A stretch of 64,000 nt of DNA from Ruminococcus sp. OA3 (lineage in GTDB: Bacteria; Bacillota; Clostridia; Lachnospirales; Lachnospiraceae), in contig NZ_JAKNTO010000001.1 of the NCBI RefSeq assembly GCF_022440845.1, positions 2,294,001-2,358,000 on the forward strand, given 5' to 3'. Below are positions 17,535 to 26,686 of the stretch, piece after piece. Made by a program: the position numbers and the translations under genes. Below the pieces are notes generated by a model that was not told the DNA's origin, searched no databases, and worked only from the letters and a program-made list of their open reading frames with translations. The first letter of the stretch is position 1, and every line of letters begins with the position of its first letter.

Positions 17535-19301
17535 ATGAATAAGATTATTGATTTGATCACAAATGAAATGGTTTCCGCTTTTAAAAATGCGGGATACGAT
17601 GAGACATATGCGAGGGTGACGATCTCCAATCGTCCGGACCTCTGTGAATACCAGTGTAACGGAGCCATGGCAGCAGCCAAAGCTTATAAAAAAGCTCCCC
17701 TGGTGATCGCGGAGGGTGTTGTTGCAGAGCTTCAGGACAGCGGCGTATTTGAGATGGCGGAAGCTGTAAAGCCGGGATTCATCAACCTGAAAGTGAAGCG
17801 GGAATTTCTTGCCGGCTACCTTCGCCAAATGCAGGCCGACAGTCATCTGTCTGTGGAGAAGGTCAGAGAGCCCAGGACGATCGTTCTGGATTACGGCGGA
17901 CCAAATGTTGCGAAACCGCTGCATGTAGGGCATCTGCGTTCCGCTATCATAGGCGAGAGCATTAAGCGTATGGGACGATTTGTGGGGCATAACATGATAG
18001 GGGATGTACATCTGGGTGACTGGGGACTCCAGATGGGGCTGATCATCACTGAACTGAAAGAGAGAAAACCGGATCTCGTGTATTTTCAGGGGGATTATAC
18101 AGGGGAATATCCTGACGAGGCTCCTTTTACGATCGGGGAACTGGAAGAAATTTATCCGGCCGCCAGTGCAAGATCCAAGGAGGATGCAGAGTATAAAGAA
18201 CGCGCGATGGAGGCGACACATCTTCTGCAGCAGGGGAATCCTGGTTACCGTGCGCTCTGGAATCATATCATGCAGGTTTCTGTCAATGACCTGAAAAAGA
18301 ACTATGAGAAGTTAAATGTTACATTTGATCTCTGGAAAAAAGAGTCGGATGCACAGCCGTATATTCCGGAAATGGTTGATTATATGAAACGTGAAGGATA
18401 TGCGCACCTGGATGACGGTGCACTCGTCGTGGATGTAAAAGAGGAAAGTGACACGAAAGAAATACCTCCGTGTATGATCCTGAAATCAGACGGGGCATCT
18501 CTGTATAATACGACGGATCTGGCTACGATTGTTGAGCGCATGAAGCTGTTTGATCCTGATGAGATTATTTATATTGTGGATAAACGCCAGGAACTGTATT
18601 TTACACAGGTATTCCGATGCGCAAGGAAAACCAGGCTGGTGAAGGAAGACACGGGACTGTTTTTCCTGGGTTTTGGAACGATGAACGGAAAAGACGGAAA
18701 GCCATTTAAGACGAGAGAAGGCGGTGTCATGCGTCTTGAAACACTGCTTCGGGAGATCACAGATGAAATGTACCGGAAGATTTCCGAAAACCGGAATGTG
18801 AAAGAAGAGGATGCAGGAAAAACTGCTGAAATCGTAGGGCTTTCAGCTGTGAAATATGGAGATCTTTCCAATCAGGCATCGAAAGATTATATTTTTGATG
18901 TTGAGCGTTTTACTTCTTTTGAAGGGGATACAGGACCGTATATCTTATATACAACGGTTCGGATCAAGTCAATACTGACACGTTTCCAGGAAGAAGGCGG
19001 CTCATTGGATCAGGGCGGGATACTCGAGGCAAACAGCGGCAGTGAAAAAGAACTGATGCTGCAGCTTGCACGGTTCAATGGTGTTGTGGAGAATGCATTC
19101 GATGAGAAAGCACCTCATAAACTGTGTGCATATATCTACGAACTGGCAAATGATTTTAACCGTTTTTATCACGAGACAAAAATTCTGACTGAGGAAAATG
19201 CTGCGCAGAAAGCATCCTGGATCCAGCTGCTGAAGCTGACACGGGATGTGCTGGAAGCCAGCATTGACATGCTTGGATTTGAGGCTCCTGAGCGGATGTA
19301 A
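17535..19301 (+). CDS. argS: Arginine--tRNA ligase
   Basis: Class I aminoacyl-tRNA synthetase charging tRNA-Arg, 588 residues. It has the N-terminal Add-1 domain (about 1-110), then the catalytic core with PNVAKPLHVGHLRSAI, where HVGH is the HIGH signature. The region of the KMSKS loop reads KDGKPFKTREGG, as in ArgRS types that lack a canonical KMSKS. The C-terminal DALR anticodon-binding domain ends at ASIDMLGFEAPERM. ATG 17535 has CAGGAGGG about 6 bases upstream. It may be cotranscribed with the LUD gene. A T-tract terminator follows. Confidence 0.96.
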   Translation: MNKIIDLITNEMVSAFKNAGYDETYARVTISNRPDLCEYQCNGAMAAAKAYKKAPLVIAEGVVAELQDSGVFEMAEAVKPGFINLKVKREFLAGYLRQMQADSHLSVEKVREPRTIVLDYGGPNVAKPLHVGHLRSAIIGESIKRMGRFVGHNMIGDVHLGDWGLQMGLIITELKERKPDLVYFQGDYTGEYPDEAPFTIGELEEIYPAASARSKEDAEYKERAMEATHLLQQGNPGYRALWNHIMQVSVNDLKKNYEKLNVTFDLWKKESDAQPYIPEMVDYMKREGYAHLDDGALVVDVKEESDTKEIPPCMILKSDGASLYNTTDLATIVERMKLFDPDEIIYIVDKRQELYFTQVFRCARKTRLVKEDTGLFFLGFGTMNGKDGKPFKTREGGVMRLETLLREITDEMYRKISENRNVKEEDAGKTAEIVGLSAVKYGDLSNQASKDYIFDVERFTSFEGDTGPYILYTTVRIKSILTRFQEEGGSLDQGGILEANSGSEKELMLQLARFNGVVENAFDEKAPHKLCAYIYELANDFNRFYHETKILTEENAAQKASWIQLLKLTRDVLEASIDMLGFEAPERM

Positions 19302-19326
19302 AAAAGTAAATAAATGGTTTGTTTCT

Positions 19327-19357
19327 GAGCCTGGAGATCTTCCGGGCTCATTTTTTT
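19327..19357 (+). terminator. Terminator of argS
   Basis: GAGCC/GGCTC with an extended stem and a short loop, followed by seven T (19351-19357), 25 bases after the argS stop. A separate dyad AAGTGCAA/TTGCACTT (19363-19370 and 19380-19387) lies just downstream in the gap before the kinase gene and might be an operator; its role is unknown. Confidence 0.85.
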
Positions 19358-19497
19358 GAATAAAGTGCAAATTGAAAAATTGCACTTGCAGTAAGTGAGC
19401 TGATGTGATATCCTGAAATCAGATTCCTGTGCCATACGGCATATCCGGGCAGTTCGCCCATATTTTTCAAAATATTAAATCAATATTATAAAGCGGG

Positions 19498-21282
19498 GTG
19501 ATCCGTATCATTAAAAAAGGTACTGTGCTCCGGGGAAAATACTGTCTGCTGGAGGAGATTGGCTGCGGAAGCGGCGGTCATGTTTATCTTGCAATGGACA
19601 TTCTGCTGAAAAAACGCTGGGCAATCAAGGTATTTACCGATATCGGCCTGCACAGGCAGGAGATTCAAATTCTCAGGGAACTTGAGCATCCCATGATTCC
19701 GCGTATTGTGGAGTATATAGAGGAAAAAGGAAACGTCTGTCTGGTTATGGATTATCTGGAAGGTGCAGATTTGGCTGCGCTGATGCGGAATGGCCGTACA
19801 TTTTCAAAAGATGAGGTGCTGCGTTTTGCCATCGAGGTCTGTGAAGTCCTGGAATACCTTCACAGCCGGCAGCCCCCTGTTATTTACCGGGATCTGAAAC
19901 CGCATAACCTTCTGCTCCAAAAAAATGGAATGCTGAAGCTGGTTGACTTTGGAAGCTCCTGTTTTTTGGAAACAGTAAGAGTAAGAGATGCAGTACAGGC
20001 AGGGACAAAGGGATACGCTGCCCCGGAACAGTTTGGAGGAAAGAGTGATGCCCGTACAGATCTGTATGCGTTAGGAGTGACATTTGATCTTCTGTACCGT
20101 GGGAAGAATTTCGGATTTCGCGCAGTTTTGCGAAAATGCAGGAAAGAGAAACCCGGCAGACGTTATGGGAGTGCGGTTGCAGTCAGAAAGCGGCTGGAGC
20201 GGCTGCGGGCAGCCGGTACTTCCGGTTCTTCGATACGCAGACTCACGGCGGCAGCGGCGGTTGTGCTGGTAACTCTCGCCCTGCTGCAGAATGTGATCCA
20301 TATCGGCAGTGAGGCACTGTACCATGAGAAATTGCAAAAAGGTGAGTATGTGACAGCGGCAGAACTGTATCCTGAGCGGGAGGAAGTATACGAAAAAATA
20401 TTAAGAGAAGGAATAAACAGCGGGAGAACACTGCATGCATTGGAGCAGGTGTCTGCACTGCGCTCACTTTATCAGGAAGAGACTGCACCACACCAGCACA
20501 CACTGTTCGAGATGGGTATGATCTGGTTTCTGGGGAATCCAATGGATGCTGAATTTGCTGCAGACTATGAGAAAGCTTTTGAATATTTGTCGCAGCTGCC
20601 ATCGGGCCGGTATCCGGAGGCGGACAGCGGAATAGAACTCCTGAGAGTACTGCAGGAGTCCCGGGAAAACGTGGACTGGGAACAGGCGGCAAAAGCTCTT
20701 GAGACCATGGAACGACAGACAGCTGATCTTGCTGATGCACAGAAGATCATTCAGCTGGAACTGCTTGCTTCTGTCTGGGTGACAAACCGCAGTTATCTGC
20801 AGAAAACCGGTGCAGATTCATTTGGCAAGGCGGAGGCGCTTCTGGAGGAGGCAATGAAACTTTCTGTCGGAGTATACGAGAGGGAAGTGTATGTGAGAAT
20901 CCAGGCTGCATTGACACAGGTATATTATCTGGACGGGATGCTGAACAGTGATGTGACACTCCTGAAAAAGTGGACAGAACTGTACCAGATCCTGCCGGAA
21001 CATTTGTTGCCGGAAAAGCTGCGGCGGGAGAACTGGCAGCGTGCGGCTTATGTGTATGAAGAACTGAAGGCTTACGACGTTGCAGCCGGTTATTATCGAC
21101 AGCTGATCGAGCATTATCCTGAAAATACGGGATATTACTGTGAATATGCACTGATGGAGCTGCTGAAACGGCAGAATGTTCAGAAAGCTCTGCAGCTGTA
21201 TCGTGCGGCCGGTGGGCTGCCTGGGGCAGAGAAACATAAAAATTATCAGATATTAAAAGAGAGACTGGAGGGAATTGAATGA
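19498..21282 (+). CDS. Membrane Ser/Thr protein kinase with extracytoplasmic helical region
   Basis: Hanks-type Ser/Thr kinase of 594 residues. The kinase domain (about 13-238) has a Gly-rich loop GCGSGGHVYLA, the ATP-anchoring K44, helix-C E55, the catalytic loop YRDLKPHNLL with D132, DFG at D150 and an APE-like AAPEQF. All catalytic residues are intact, though the C-lobe after the APE motif is shorter than usual. One transmembrane helix follows (about 247-268). The extracytoplasmic part (about 270-594) is all-helical and TPR-like, with no PASTA repeats, so it is not a standard PknB. The start is GTG 19498 with a poor ribosome site, hence uncertain. Its stop overlaps the next gene's start (ATGA), so the secreted neighbour is a likely partner. 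Confidence 0.85.
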   Translation: MIRIIKKGTVLRGKYCLLEEIGCGSGGHVYLAMDILLKKRWAIKVFTDIGLHRQEIQILRELEHPMIPRIVEYIEEKGNVCLVMDYLEGADLAALMRNGRTFSKDEVLRFAIEVCEVLEYLHSRQPPVIYRDLKPHNLLLQKNGMLKLVDFGSSCFLETVRVRDAVQAGTKGYAAPEQFGGKSDARTDLYALGVTFDLLYRGKNFGFRAVLRKCRKEKPGRRYGSAVAVRKRLERLRAAGTSGSSIRRLTAAAAVVLVTLALLQNVIHIGSEALYHEKLQKGEYVTAAELYPEREEVYEKILREGINSGRTLHALEQVSALRSLYQEETAPHQHTLFEMGMIWFLGNPMDAEFAADYEKAFEYLSQLPSGRYPEADSGIELLRVLQESRENVDWEQAAKALETMERQTADLADAQKIIQLELLASVWVTNRSYLQKTGADSFGKAEALLEEAMKLSVGVYEREVYVRIQAALTQVYYLDGMLNSDVTLLKKWTELYQILPEHLLPEKLRRENWQRAAYVYEELKAYDVAAGYYRQLIEHYPENTGYYCEYALMELLKRQNVQKALQLYRAAGGLPGAEKHKNYQILKERLEGIE

Positions 21283-22583
21283 GAAGAAGAGAATTATGGT
21301 TCGTGGTGACAGCGATGTGCTGCCTTCAGATAACGGCAGCTCCGCTGAATGCATATGCCGAAACGGGAGTTCCAGATCAGAGCCATTTGGAGCAGAGCGA
21401 ATCTTGCAGAATTGCGGAAGAAACGGAGCCGACAGCCGATAAAACGCTACCGCCGGAACAGGTACCAGGTGATCCGGTACAGCCGGAGCAGGAACAGCCG
21501 GAAGAGGAACACGTACCGGATGAGGGTGAGGACTCAGATCCGGAACAGGTACCGGATGAACAGGAAGAAGCAGATCCGGAACAGGTACCGGATGAACAGG
21601 AAGAAGCAGATCCGGAACAGGTACCGGATGTGCAGGAGGGGCAAGATCCGGAGCCGGTACCTGACGGGCAGGAACTGCCGGGGAAGGCTGGTAAAGAAGT
21701 ACCGGACAGTACGACACCGCCGGAAAAGGAACAGACGATAGATGAGCACATTCAGCAGAAAGAGATAACGGCTGTGGCTGAATACACAGGGCAGGAAGAA
21801 GAACGGCAGCCTGAAAGGATAAGATATCCGGAGATGGATGGACATCAGCATGAGGAAACATCTGAAGAAATTAATCCTGTAGAAATCATTCCGAAAACGC
21901 CGAAGATCCGGTTCCTGAATCTGGGTCCGGCTACGGCAAGCCGGGGAGCACTGTCACCGGAGATCATGTTCACAGAGATGGCGCTGACACAGGGGAAAGT
22001 ACAGGTGCTGCTGACGGATGAATACGGCAGGCAGATACCTGCTGCAGCGGAACTGGCACAGAAGGGCAGCAGTCTGATTTGCAGAATGCATGAAGTCAGT
22101 AAGGATGGAAGATACACTCTGCTAGTGAGAGGTGAAAATGAATACGGTACGGTGACTGAGAAAAAATGTACATTTACGGTAAATAAAAAAGGAACTACAT
22201 TTGTTGTCTGCAGTGATGGAAATGAGATAAAAACTGCCGGATTCATACCGTCAGTAAGGATGCAGAATCCCGACCATATCCGCATTGTGTCCTGTATGCT
22301 GAATGGAAGAGAAGTGGACTATGCCTGGGATGGTGAATTACTCAGGATAGACCGCGGAGAGGTTATGCCGGGAAAGAATACGGTTACGCTGGAGACGAAG
22401 GATGGGGCAGGAAATGTCAGTTCCATGGAACCATGGGAGTTTTATGCCCAGGCAGACGATACAGGTGAGAAGGAGGCAAAAATGCTGAAGAAAACCGCGA
22501 ATGGAAGGGGAAACTGGCTCAAAGAAATGTCTGAACTGCTGCTGCACATGTTGAAATTTATATCATCGGTAAGGCTGTTATAA
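21279..22583 (+). CDS. Secreted protein with acidic Pro/Glu repeats
   Basis: A 434-residue exported protein of unknown function. A signal peptide with likely cleavage after A27 is followed by a low-complexity acidic region (about 28-190) with the 12-residue repeat DPEQVPDEQEEA. From about 205 the protein is beta-rich and resembles tandem Ig-like domains (RYTLLVRGENEYGTVTEKKCTF and similar). The C-terminus is basic and then hydrophobic, but too short to call a membrane anchor, and no LPXTG motif is present. It is translationally coupled to the Ser/Thr kinase. The charged linker could span or bind peptidoglycan. A link between the kinase and the cell wall is inferred from context only. Confidence 0.75.
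   Translation: MRRRELWFVVTAMCCLQITAAPLNAYAETGVPDQSHLEQSESCRIAEETEPTADKTLPPEQVPGDPVQPEQEQPEEEHVPDEGEDSDPEQVPDEQEEADPEQVPDEQEEADPEQVPDVQEGQDPEPVPDGQELPGKAGKEVPDSTTPPEKEQTIDEHIQQKEITAVAEYTGQEEERQPERIRYPEMDGHQHEETSEEINPVEIIPKTPKIRFLNLGPATASRGALSPEIMFTEMALTQGKVQVLLTDEYGRQIPAAAELAQKGSSLICRMHEVSKDGRYTLLVRGENEYGTVTEKKCTFTVNKKGTTFVVCSDGNEIKTAGFIPSVRMQNPDHIRIVSCMLNGREVDYAWDGELLRIDRGEVMPGKNTVTLETKDGAGNVSSMEPWEFYAQADDTGEKEAKMLKKTANGRGNWLKEMSELLLHMLKFISSVRLL
21537..21632 (+). repeat. 36-bp in-frame tandem repeat
   Basis: Two exact 36-base units start at 21537 and 21573, and a partial third at 21609. They encode the 12-residue acidic repeat of the secreted protein. Exact DNA identity suggests recent expansion; copy number may vary between strains. 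Confidence 0.85.
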
Positions 22584-22615
22584 CATGGCCATTTCCAAAA
22601 TACTTAAAAGTAATA

Positions 22616-22644
22616 TTGTAAAAGATAAGTAATGACGGTATAAT
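22616..22644 (+). promoter_or_regulatory. Promoter for the amidase gene
   Basis: TTGTAA (22616-22621), a 17-base spacer and TATAAT (22639-22644) give a good housekeeping-type promoter in the AT-rich gap, about 75 bases before the amidase start. A TTGACA at 22683 has no -10 at the right distance and is not used here. Confidence 0.65.
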
Positions 22645-22719
22645 TATATTAAAATTTGTTGAAAATCCGGAATAAAAAGTAGTTGACATGTTCAGGGATA
22701 TAAAATAAAGGAGGGAATT

Positions 22720-24831
22720 ATGAGACGATTTCTGGCAACTGTCCTGGTTTTGTGGATGGCATTTTTTACCGTTTTGGAACAGGTATACGGTGCGCAAGAT
22801 GATACTCAGACAGTGTGGGAGCAGGGTGAGAATGATGAACGGTCACAGGAAGAACCAGTGCTTCCGGAGACTGAGGATAATAAGGAGCCGCTGTCGGCGG
22901 AGACGGCAGCGGAGCCGGAAGAGGTTCCCGAATATGAAGAGGCCGAACCTGCAGAGGATTCAGGGATATCCGGTGAGACGCAGGATATAATGTCTGCAAA
23001 GGCGAAAGCAGGCTGGCAAAAAGATACTGACGGAAAGATCAGATATCAGAATGCAGATGGCAGTTACCCTGAGGGATGGAAAGAAATCGGTGAAAACTGG
23101 TATTATTTTGGTGCGGATGGATGGCTTGAAACAGGCTGGATTACACTCACGAGCGGTACCTATTACCTGACGGAGACGGGGGAGCCGGGCGTGAGAGGTG
23201 CGATGCTGACCGGGTGGCAGGACATAGCCGGCGATATATACTATTTTGAGGAGTCAGGACCGGCTGAGGGCAAGATGCATACAGGCTGGATGAATATGTC
23301 CTACAGGAGATATTATTTTGAGGAGTCAGGATCTGATATCGGAAAGATGCTGACCGGCTGGCAAACAATTGGAAAAAATACATATTACCTTCAGATGGGT
23401 GGAAATCTCGGAGAGCGAGGCAGACTGTATACGGGCTGGCGGACGATGAACAACAGAGTCTATTACTTCCAGATGGGAAATGGCGATGGAAACATAGGAA
23501 AGCTGAATACGGGCTGGAGACTGATGAACGGCAGACGGTACTATTTCCAGATAGGCGGAGGGAACGGAGAGCGTGGAAAGCTGTATACAGGCTGGAAAAC
23601 ACTCAGAGAAAACACCTATTATTTCCAAATGGGAGGGGAAGCCGGTCAAAAAGGTCAGCTGTATACGGGCTGGCGGACAATGAATGGCAATGTCTATTAC
23701 TTTCAGATGGGAAATGGTGATGGAAACATAGGAAAGCTGAATACTGGCTGGAAGCTGCTGAACGGCAAAAGATATTATTTCCAGGCAGGCGGAGGGAGCG
23801 GAGAACGCGGAAAGCTGTATACGGGCTGGCGGACGATCGGAGAAAACACCTATTATTTTCAAATAGGGGGGATAGCCGGTCAAAAAGGCCAGATGTACAC
23901 GGGCTGGCGAACGATGAACGACAAAGTTTATTATTTCCAGAAAGGAAATGGCAATGGAAATATCGGAAAGCTGAATACCGGCTGGATGCTTATGAATGGT
24001 AAATGGTATTATTTCCAGGCAGGCGGAGGGGCCGGAGAGCGTGGAAAGCTGTATACGGGCTGGCGGACGATCGGAGGCAAACGGTATTTTCTGAAGCGTA
24101 CAGGAGCTTATGGAGTCAAAGGTGAAATGCTGACAGGGTGGCATGAGATTGATGGAACATATTGTTATTTTAATTCGAGCGGAGCATATATTCCAGACAT
24201 GAAGCGGTTCAAAGTGGCGATCGATGCCGGTCACCAGAGAAGAGGGAATTCTGAGACGGAGCCCATCGGACCGGGAGCTGCTGAGAGAAAAGCGAAAGTT
24301 TCATCGGGAACATATGGTAACTGGTCGGGACTGAATGAATATGAGCTGAATCTGACTGTGGCAAAGAAACTGCAGACAGAATTAGAAAAACGCGGTTATG
24401 ATGTTTATATGGTGAGGACAACCCATGATGTCAATATCAGTAATTCAGAGCGGGCGAAAATGGCGGCAAATGCGGGAGCTGATATTCTTGTAAGAGTCCA
24501 TGCAAATGGTGATGAAAACAGCAGTGTATACGGTGCTCTGACGATGGCACCTTCCGGTTCAAACCGCTATCTGACCGGCAGCAATATCAAGGCTTCTCAG
24601 AATCTTTCCCAAAAAGTCATTGACAGCTTCTGTGAAGAGACCGGTGCGAAGAACAGAGGTGTTCTGTATGTTGATAATATGAGTGGCATCAACTGGAGTA
24701 CGATTCCGGTCACTATCGTTGAGATGGGATTCATGAGCAACCGGTCTGAGGATCTGAATATGGCCAAGAGCTCTTATCAGGATAAGATGGTTAAGGGAAT
24801 GGCAAACGGTATTGACCGTTATTTTTCGTAG
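22720..24831 (+). CDS. N-acetylmuramoyl-L-alanine amidase with cell-wall-binding repeats
   Basis: Secreted peptidoglycan hydrolase of 703 residues. It has a signal peptide (about 1-24), an acidic linker (about 25-95), then a long array of cell-wall/choline-binding-type repeats (about 95-490; TGW...YYF pattern, mostly 26 residues per unit). The C-terminal Amidase_3 domain (about 497-703) has zinc ligands in IDAGH (H505) and RVHANGD and a conserved C-terminal EMGFMSN segment, so it should cleave the bond between MurNAc and L-alanine. GGAGGG lies about 6 bases before ATG 22720. It stands next to the kinase/secreted-protein pair but has its own promoter. The repeats may bind wall glycopolymers; the ligand is not known. 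Confidence 0.9.
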   Translation: MRRFLATVLVLWMAFFTVLEQVYGAQDDTQTVWEQGENDERSQEEPVLPETEDNKEPLSAETAAEPEEVPEYEEAEPAEDSGISGETQDIMSAKAKAGWQKDTDGKIRYQNADGSYPEGWKEIGENWYYFGADGWLETGWITLTSGTYYLTETGEPGVRGAMLTGWQDIAGDIYYFEESGPAEGKMHTGWMNMSYRRYYFEESGSDIGKMLTGWQTIGKNTYYLQMGGNLGERGRLYTGWRTMNNRVYYFQMGNGDGNIGKLNTGWRLMNGRRYYFQIGGGNGERGKLYTGWKTLRENTYYFQMGGEAGQKGQLYTGWRTMNGNVYYFQMGNGDGNIGKLNTGWKLLNGKRYYFQAGGGSGERGKLYTGWRTIGENTYYFQIGGIAGQKGQMYTGWRTMNDKVYYFQKGNGNGNIGKLNTGWMLMNGKWYYFQAGGGAGERGKLYTGWRTIGGKRYFLKRTGAYGVKGEMLTGWHEIDGTYCYFNSSGAYIPDMKRFKVAIDAGHQRRGNSETEPIGPGAAERKAKVSSGTYGNWSGLNEYELNLTVAKKLQTELEKRGYDVYMVRTTHDVNISNSERAKMAANAGADILVRVHANGDENSSVYGALTMAPSGSNRYLTGSNIKASQNLSQKVIDSFCEETGAKNRGVLYVDNMSGINWSTIPVTIVEMGFMSNRSEDLNMAKSSYQDKMVKGMANGIDRYFS
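23402..24103 (+). repeat. 234-bp higher-order repeat in the amidase gene
   Basis: The binding array is built from three alternating 26-residue unit types: one with RTMN..VYYFQ.GNGDGNI, one with NTGW..MNG..YYFQ.GGG.GER, and one with YTGWRTIGENTYYFQ.GG.AGQK. The set of three (78 residues, 234 bases) recurs about three times. The last copy is degenerate before the amidase domain. Boundaries are approximate. Confidence 0.75.
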
Positions 24832-24851
24832 GAGTAAAGGAAGGTTAGTGT

Positions 24852-26426
24852 ATGTCACAGATAATATTGTTTGACCTGGATGGAACTTTGACAGACTCGG
24901 CAGAGGGGATCACGAAGTGCGTACAGTATGCACTCCGGCACTTTGGAATCGATGAACCCGACCTGGAAAAACTGAAACATTTTGTAGGTCCCCCGCTTCA
25001 GGAACAGTTCATGAAGGCGTATCATATGCCGGAGAGGCAGGCAGAAATCGCGGTGGCAGTTTACCGGGAGAGGTATGCCAAGATCGGAATGTATGAAAAC
25101 AAACCGTATGAAGGGATCGAGGAAGTCCTGAAGATGCTCCGGGAGGAGAAAAAAATATTGGGTGTGGCATCCTCAAAACCAGAAATCTATGTAAACAAGA
25201 TATTGGAGCATTTTCACATCGACACGTATTTTGATGTGGTGGCAGGTGCCAATATGGATGGTACCAGAACGGAAAAGGATGAGGTGATCGAGGAGGCACT
25301 GCTGAGGCTGGGCATGACCGACAAACGGGAGGACGTGCTGATGGTAGGCGACCGTTTTTACGATGTCGAAGGTGCGCTCAAATGCGGCGTGCAGTGCATC
25401 GGTGCCGGATACGGATATGGAAGCCCACATGAGCTGGAACTTGCAGGGGCAGTATACGTGGCGGATACAGTGGAAGATCTGAAGATTCTGTCAGAACGGT
25501 ACAGGAATGCAGGGAAAGAGGAAACATTACCTGATACACAGGGGGAGACACATCAATATACTGCGGTACCGCGCAATGACAGTCTGCTGAAAAAGATATG
25601 GCAGGTCGTCTATCCCATGGGGCTTTATTATCTGATTACCTTTGTAGTCGCACAGGCGGGAGCTGTTATTCTTTACAGCTGGTATACCATGAAAAATGCA
25701 GCCTCCACAGTCGAGGAGATGCAGGCGCTTCTCATGCAGCACACTGTGCTGCTGAATGGAATTGCTGCACTTCTGGCGATTTTTCCGATGATGCTGTTGT
25801 ATCAGAAAGACAAGAGGTTCAGGATTCGGGGAATCATAGGGAAAAAAGAAAATAATCACAGGCAGGTTCACAGCGGTACGTATGCGATGACGGTTCTGTT
25901 TGCGGTCACTGCAAGCCAGGTTTTAAACGATCTGATCAATTACAGCGGGCTTGCGGACCTGTTTCCGGCGTATCCCCAACTGCAGTCAGCTATCTTTGAT
26001 GGACAGAGCATCATAGTACTTTGTATAACAGTCGGGTTTCTGGCACCTGTTGTGGAAGAGATACTGTTCCGTGGACTTGTGTTCAAACGACTGCAGGATT
26101 ATACTGGGAATGGATGGGCAGTACTGATATCCGGACTGTTGTTTGGCATCTACCATGAAAATATGATACAGTTTGTCTATGCAGGACTGCTGGGCTTTGC
26201 ATTTGCGATGCTGATGGTCAGAACAAATTCCTTAAAAGTAGTCATAACCGCACACGCGGCGGCAAATCTTTGGTCCCTGCTCGGAAAAAGTCTGGTGAAT
26301 GCGCTGGCGGCGACTAATGTGATGGCATACAGTATTTTACTGGGGATATTCGTAATCCTTGCACTGTTCTCCGGTGTCTGTCTGTTGGGAGGGAAAAAAA
26401 TCAGCAATAACAAAAAGAGGGCGTGA
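24852..26426 (+). CDS. HAD phosphatase fused to CPBP membrane protease
   Basis: A 524-residue fusion of two domains normally found apart. Residues 1-218 are a phosphoglycolate phosphatase-like HAD hydrolase with FDLDGTLTDS (D8, D10), a conserved SSKP segment and GDRFYDVEGA (D167), all intact. After a linker come several membrane helices (from about 253) and a CPBP (CAAX/Abi-type) intramembrane protease core. That core shows EEILFRG (E402, E403, R407), a His in GIYHEN (H435) and H468 in HAAANLW, again intact. The ATG has AAGGAAGG about 10 bases upstream. It follows the amidase by 20 bases. The join is in one continuous frame with no sign of a frameshift. Function of the fusion is unknown. Confidence 0.85.
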   Translation: MSQIILFDLDGTLTDSAEGITKCVQYALRHFGIDEPDLEKLKHFVGPPLQEQFMKAYHMPERQAEIAVAVYRERYAKIGMYENKPYEGIEEVLKMLREEKKILGVASSKPEIYVNKILEHFHIDTYFDVVAGANMDGTRTEKDEVIEEALLRLGMTDKREDVLMVGDRFYDVEGALKCGVQCIGAGYGYGSPHELELAGAVYVADTVEDLKILSERYRNAGKEETLPDTQGETHQYTAVPRNDSLLKKIWQVVYPMGLYYLITFVVAQAGAVILYSWYTMKNAASTVEEMQALLMQHTVLLNGIAALLAIFPMMLLYQKDKRFRIRGIIGKKENNHRQVHSGTYAMTVLFAVTASQVLNDLINYSGLADLFPAYPQLQSAIFDGQSIIVLCITVGFLAPVVEEILFRGLVFKRLQDYTGNGWAVLISGLLFGIYHENMIQFVYAGLLGFAFAMLMVRTNSLKVVITAHAAANLWSLLGKSLVNALAATNVMAYSILLGIFVILALFSGVCLLGGKKISNNKKRA

Positions 26427-26439
26427 CGGCAAAGAATAT

Positions 26440-26478
26440 AAAGCTCAAACCTTATGGAAAATCTGGGGTTTGAGCTTT
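26440..26478 (+). terminator. Terminator after the HAD-CPBP gene
   Basis: A 12-bp perfect stem (AAAGCTCAAACC at 26440-26451 and its complement at 26467-26478) ends in TTT, followed by an AT-rich stretch. The U-tract is short, so efficiency is uncertain. Confidence 0.7.
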
Positions 26479-26587
26479 AATTGTATCTGAATAAATCAAA
26501 ATACAATGTTATCGGCATGAAAAATCAGAAAAAAGGAAAGAAGATAAAGAGTTGATGAATAGACTGAAAATTTATAGAAAGTTTTTA

Positions 26588-26616
26588 TTTACAGGAGAAA
26601 AAAAATGTAGTATAGT
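26588..26616 (+). promoter_or_regulatory. Promoter of gltBD
   Basis: TTTACA (26588-26593), a 17-base spacer and TATAGT (26611-26616) lie about 70 bases before gltB. The 254-base gap also holds the upstream terminator; otherwise it is AT-rich with no other structure seen. Confidence 0.65.
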
Positions 26617-26686
26617 ACTTACAGTGAAAACCTAATACATCATTAGTAATAACTCCATAGAACAAATACGAAAAGGAGAGATGGCT

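Noticed and set aside
21253-21861. Proline- and valine-rich open frames antisense to the secreted protein gene
   Set aside because: They mirror the low-complexity repeat of the real gene on the plus strand, and lack a signal of their own.
22683-22704. TTGACA-based promoter before the amidase gene
   Set aside because: The nearest -10-like sequence lies only 10-12 bases away. The TTGTAA/TATAAT pair upstream has the correct 17-base spacing.
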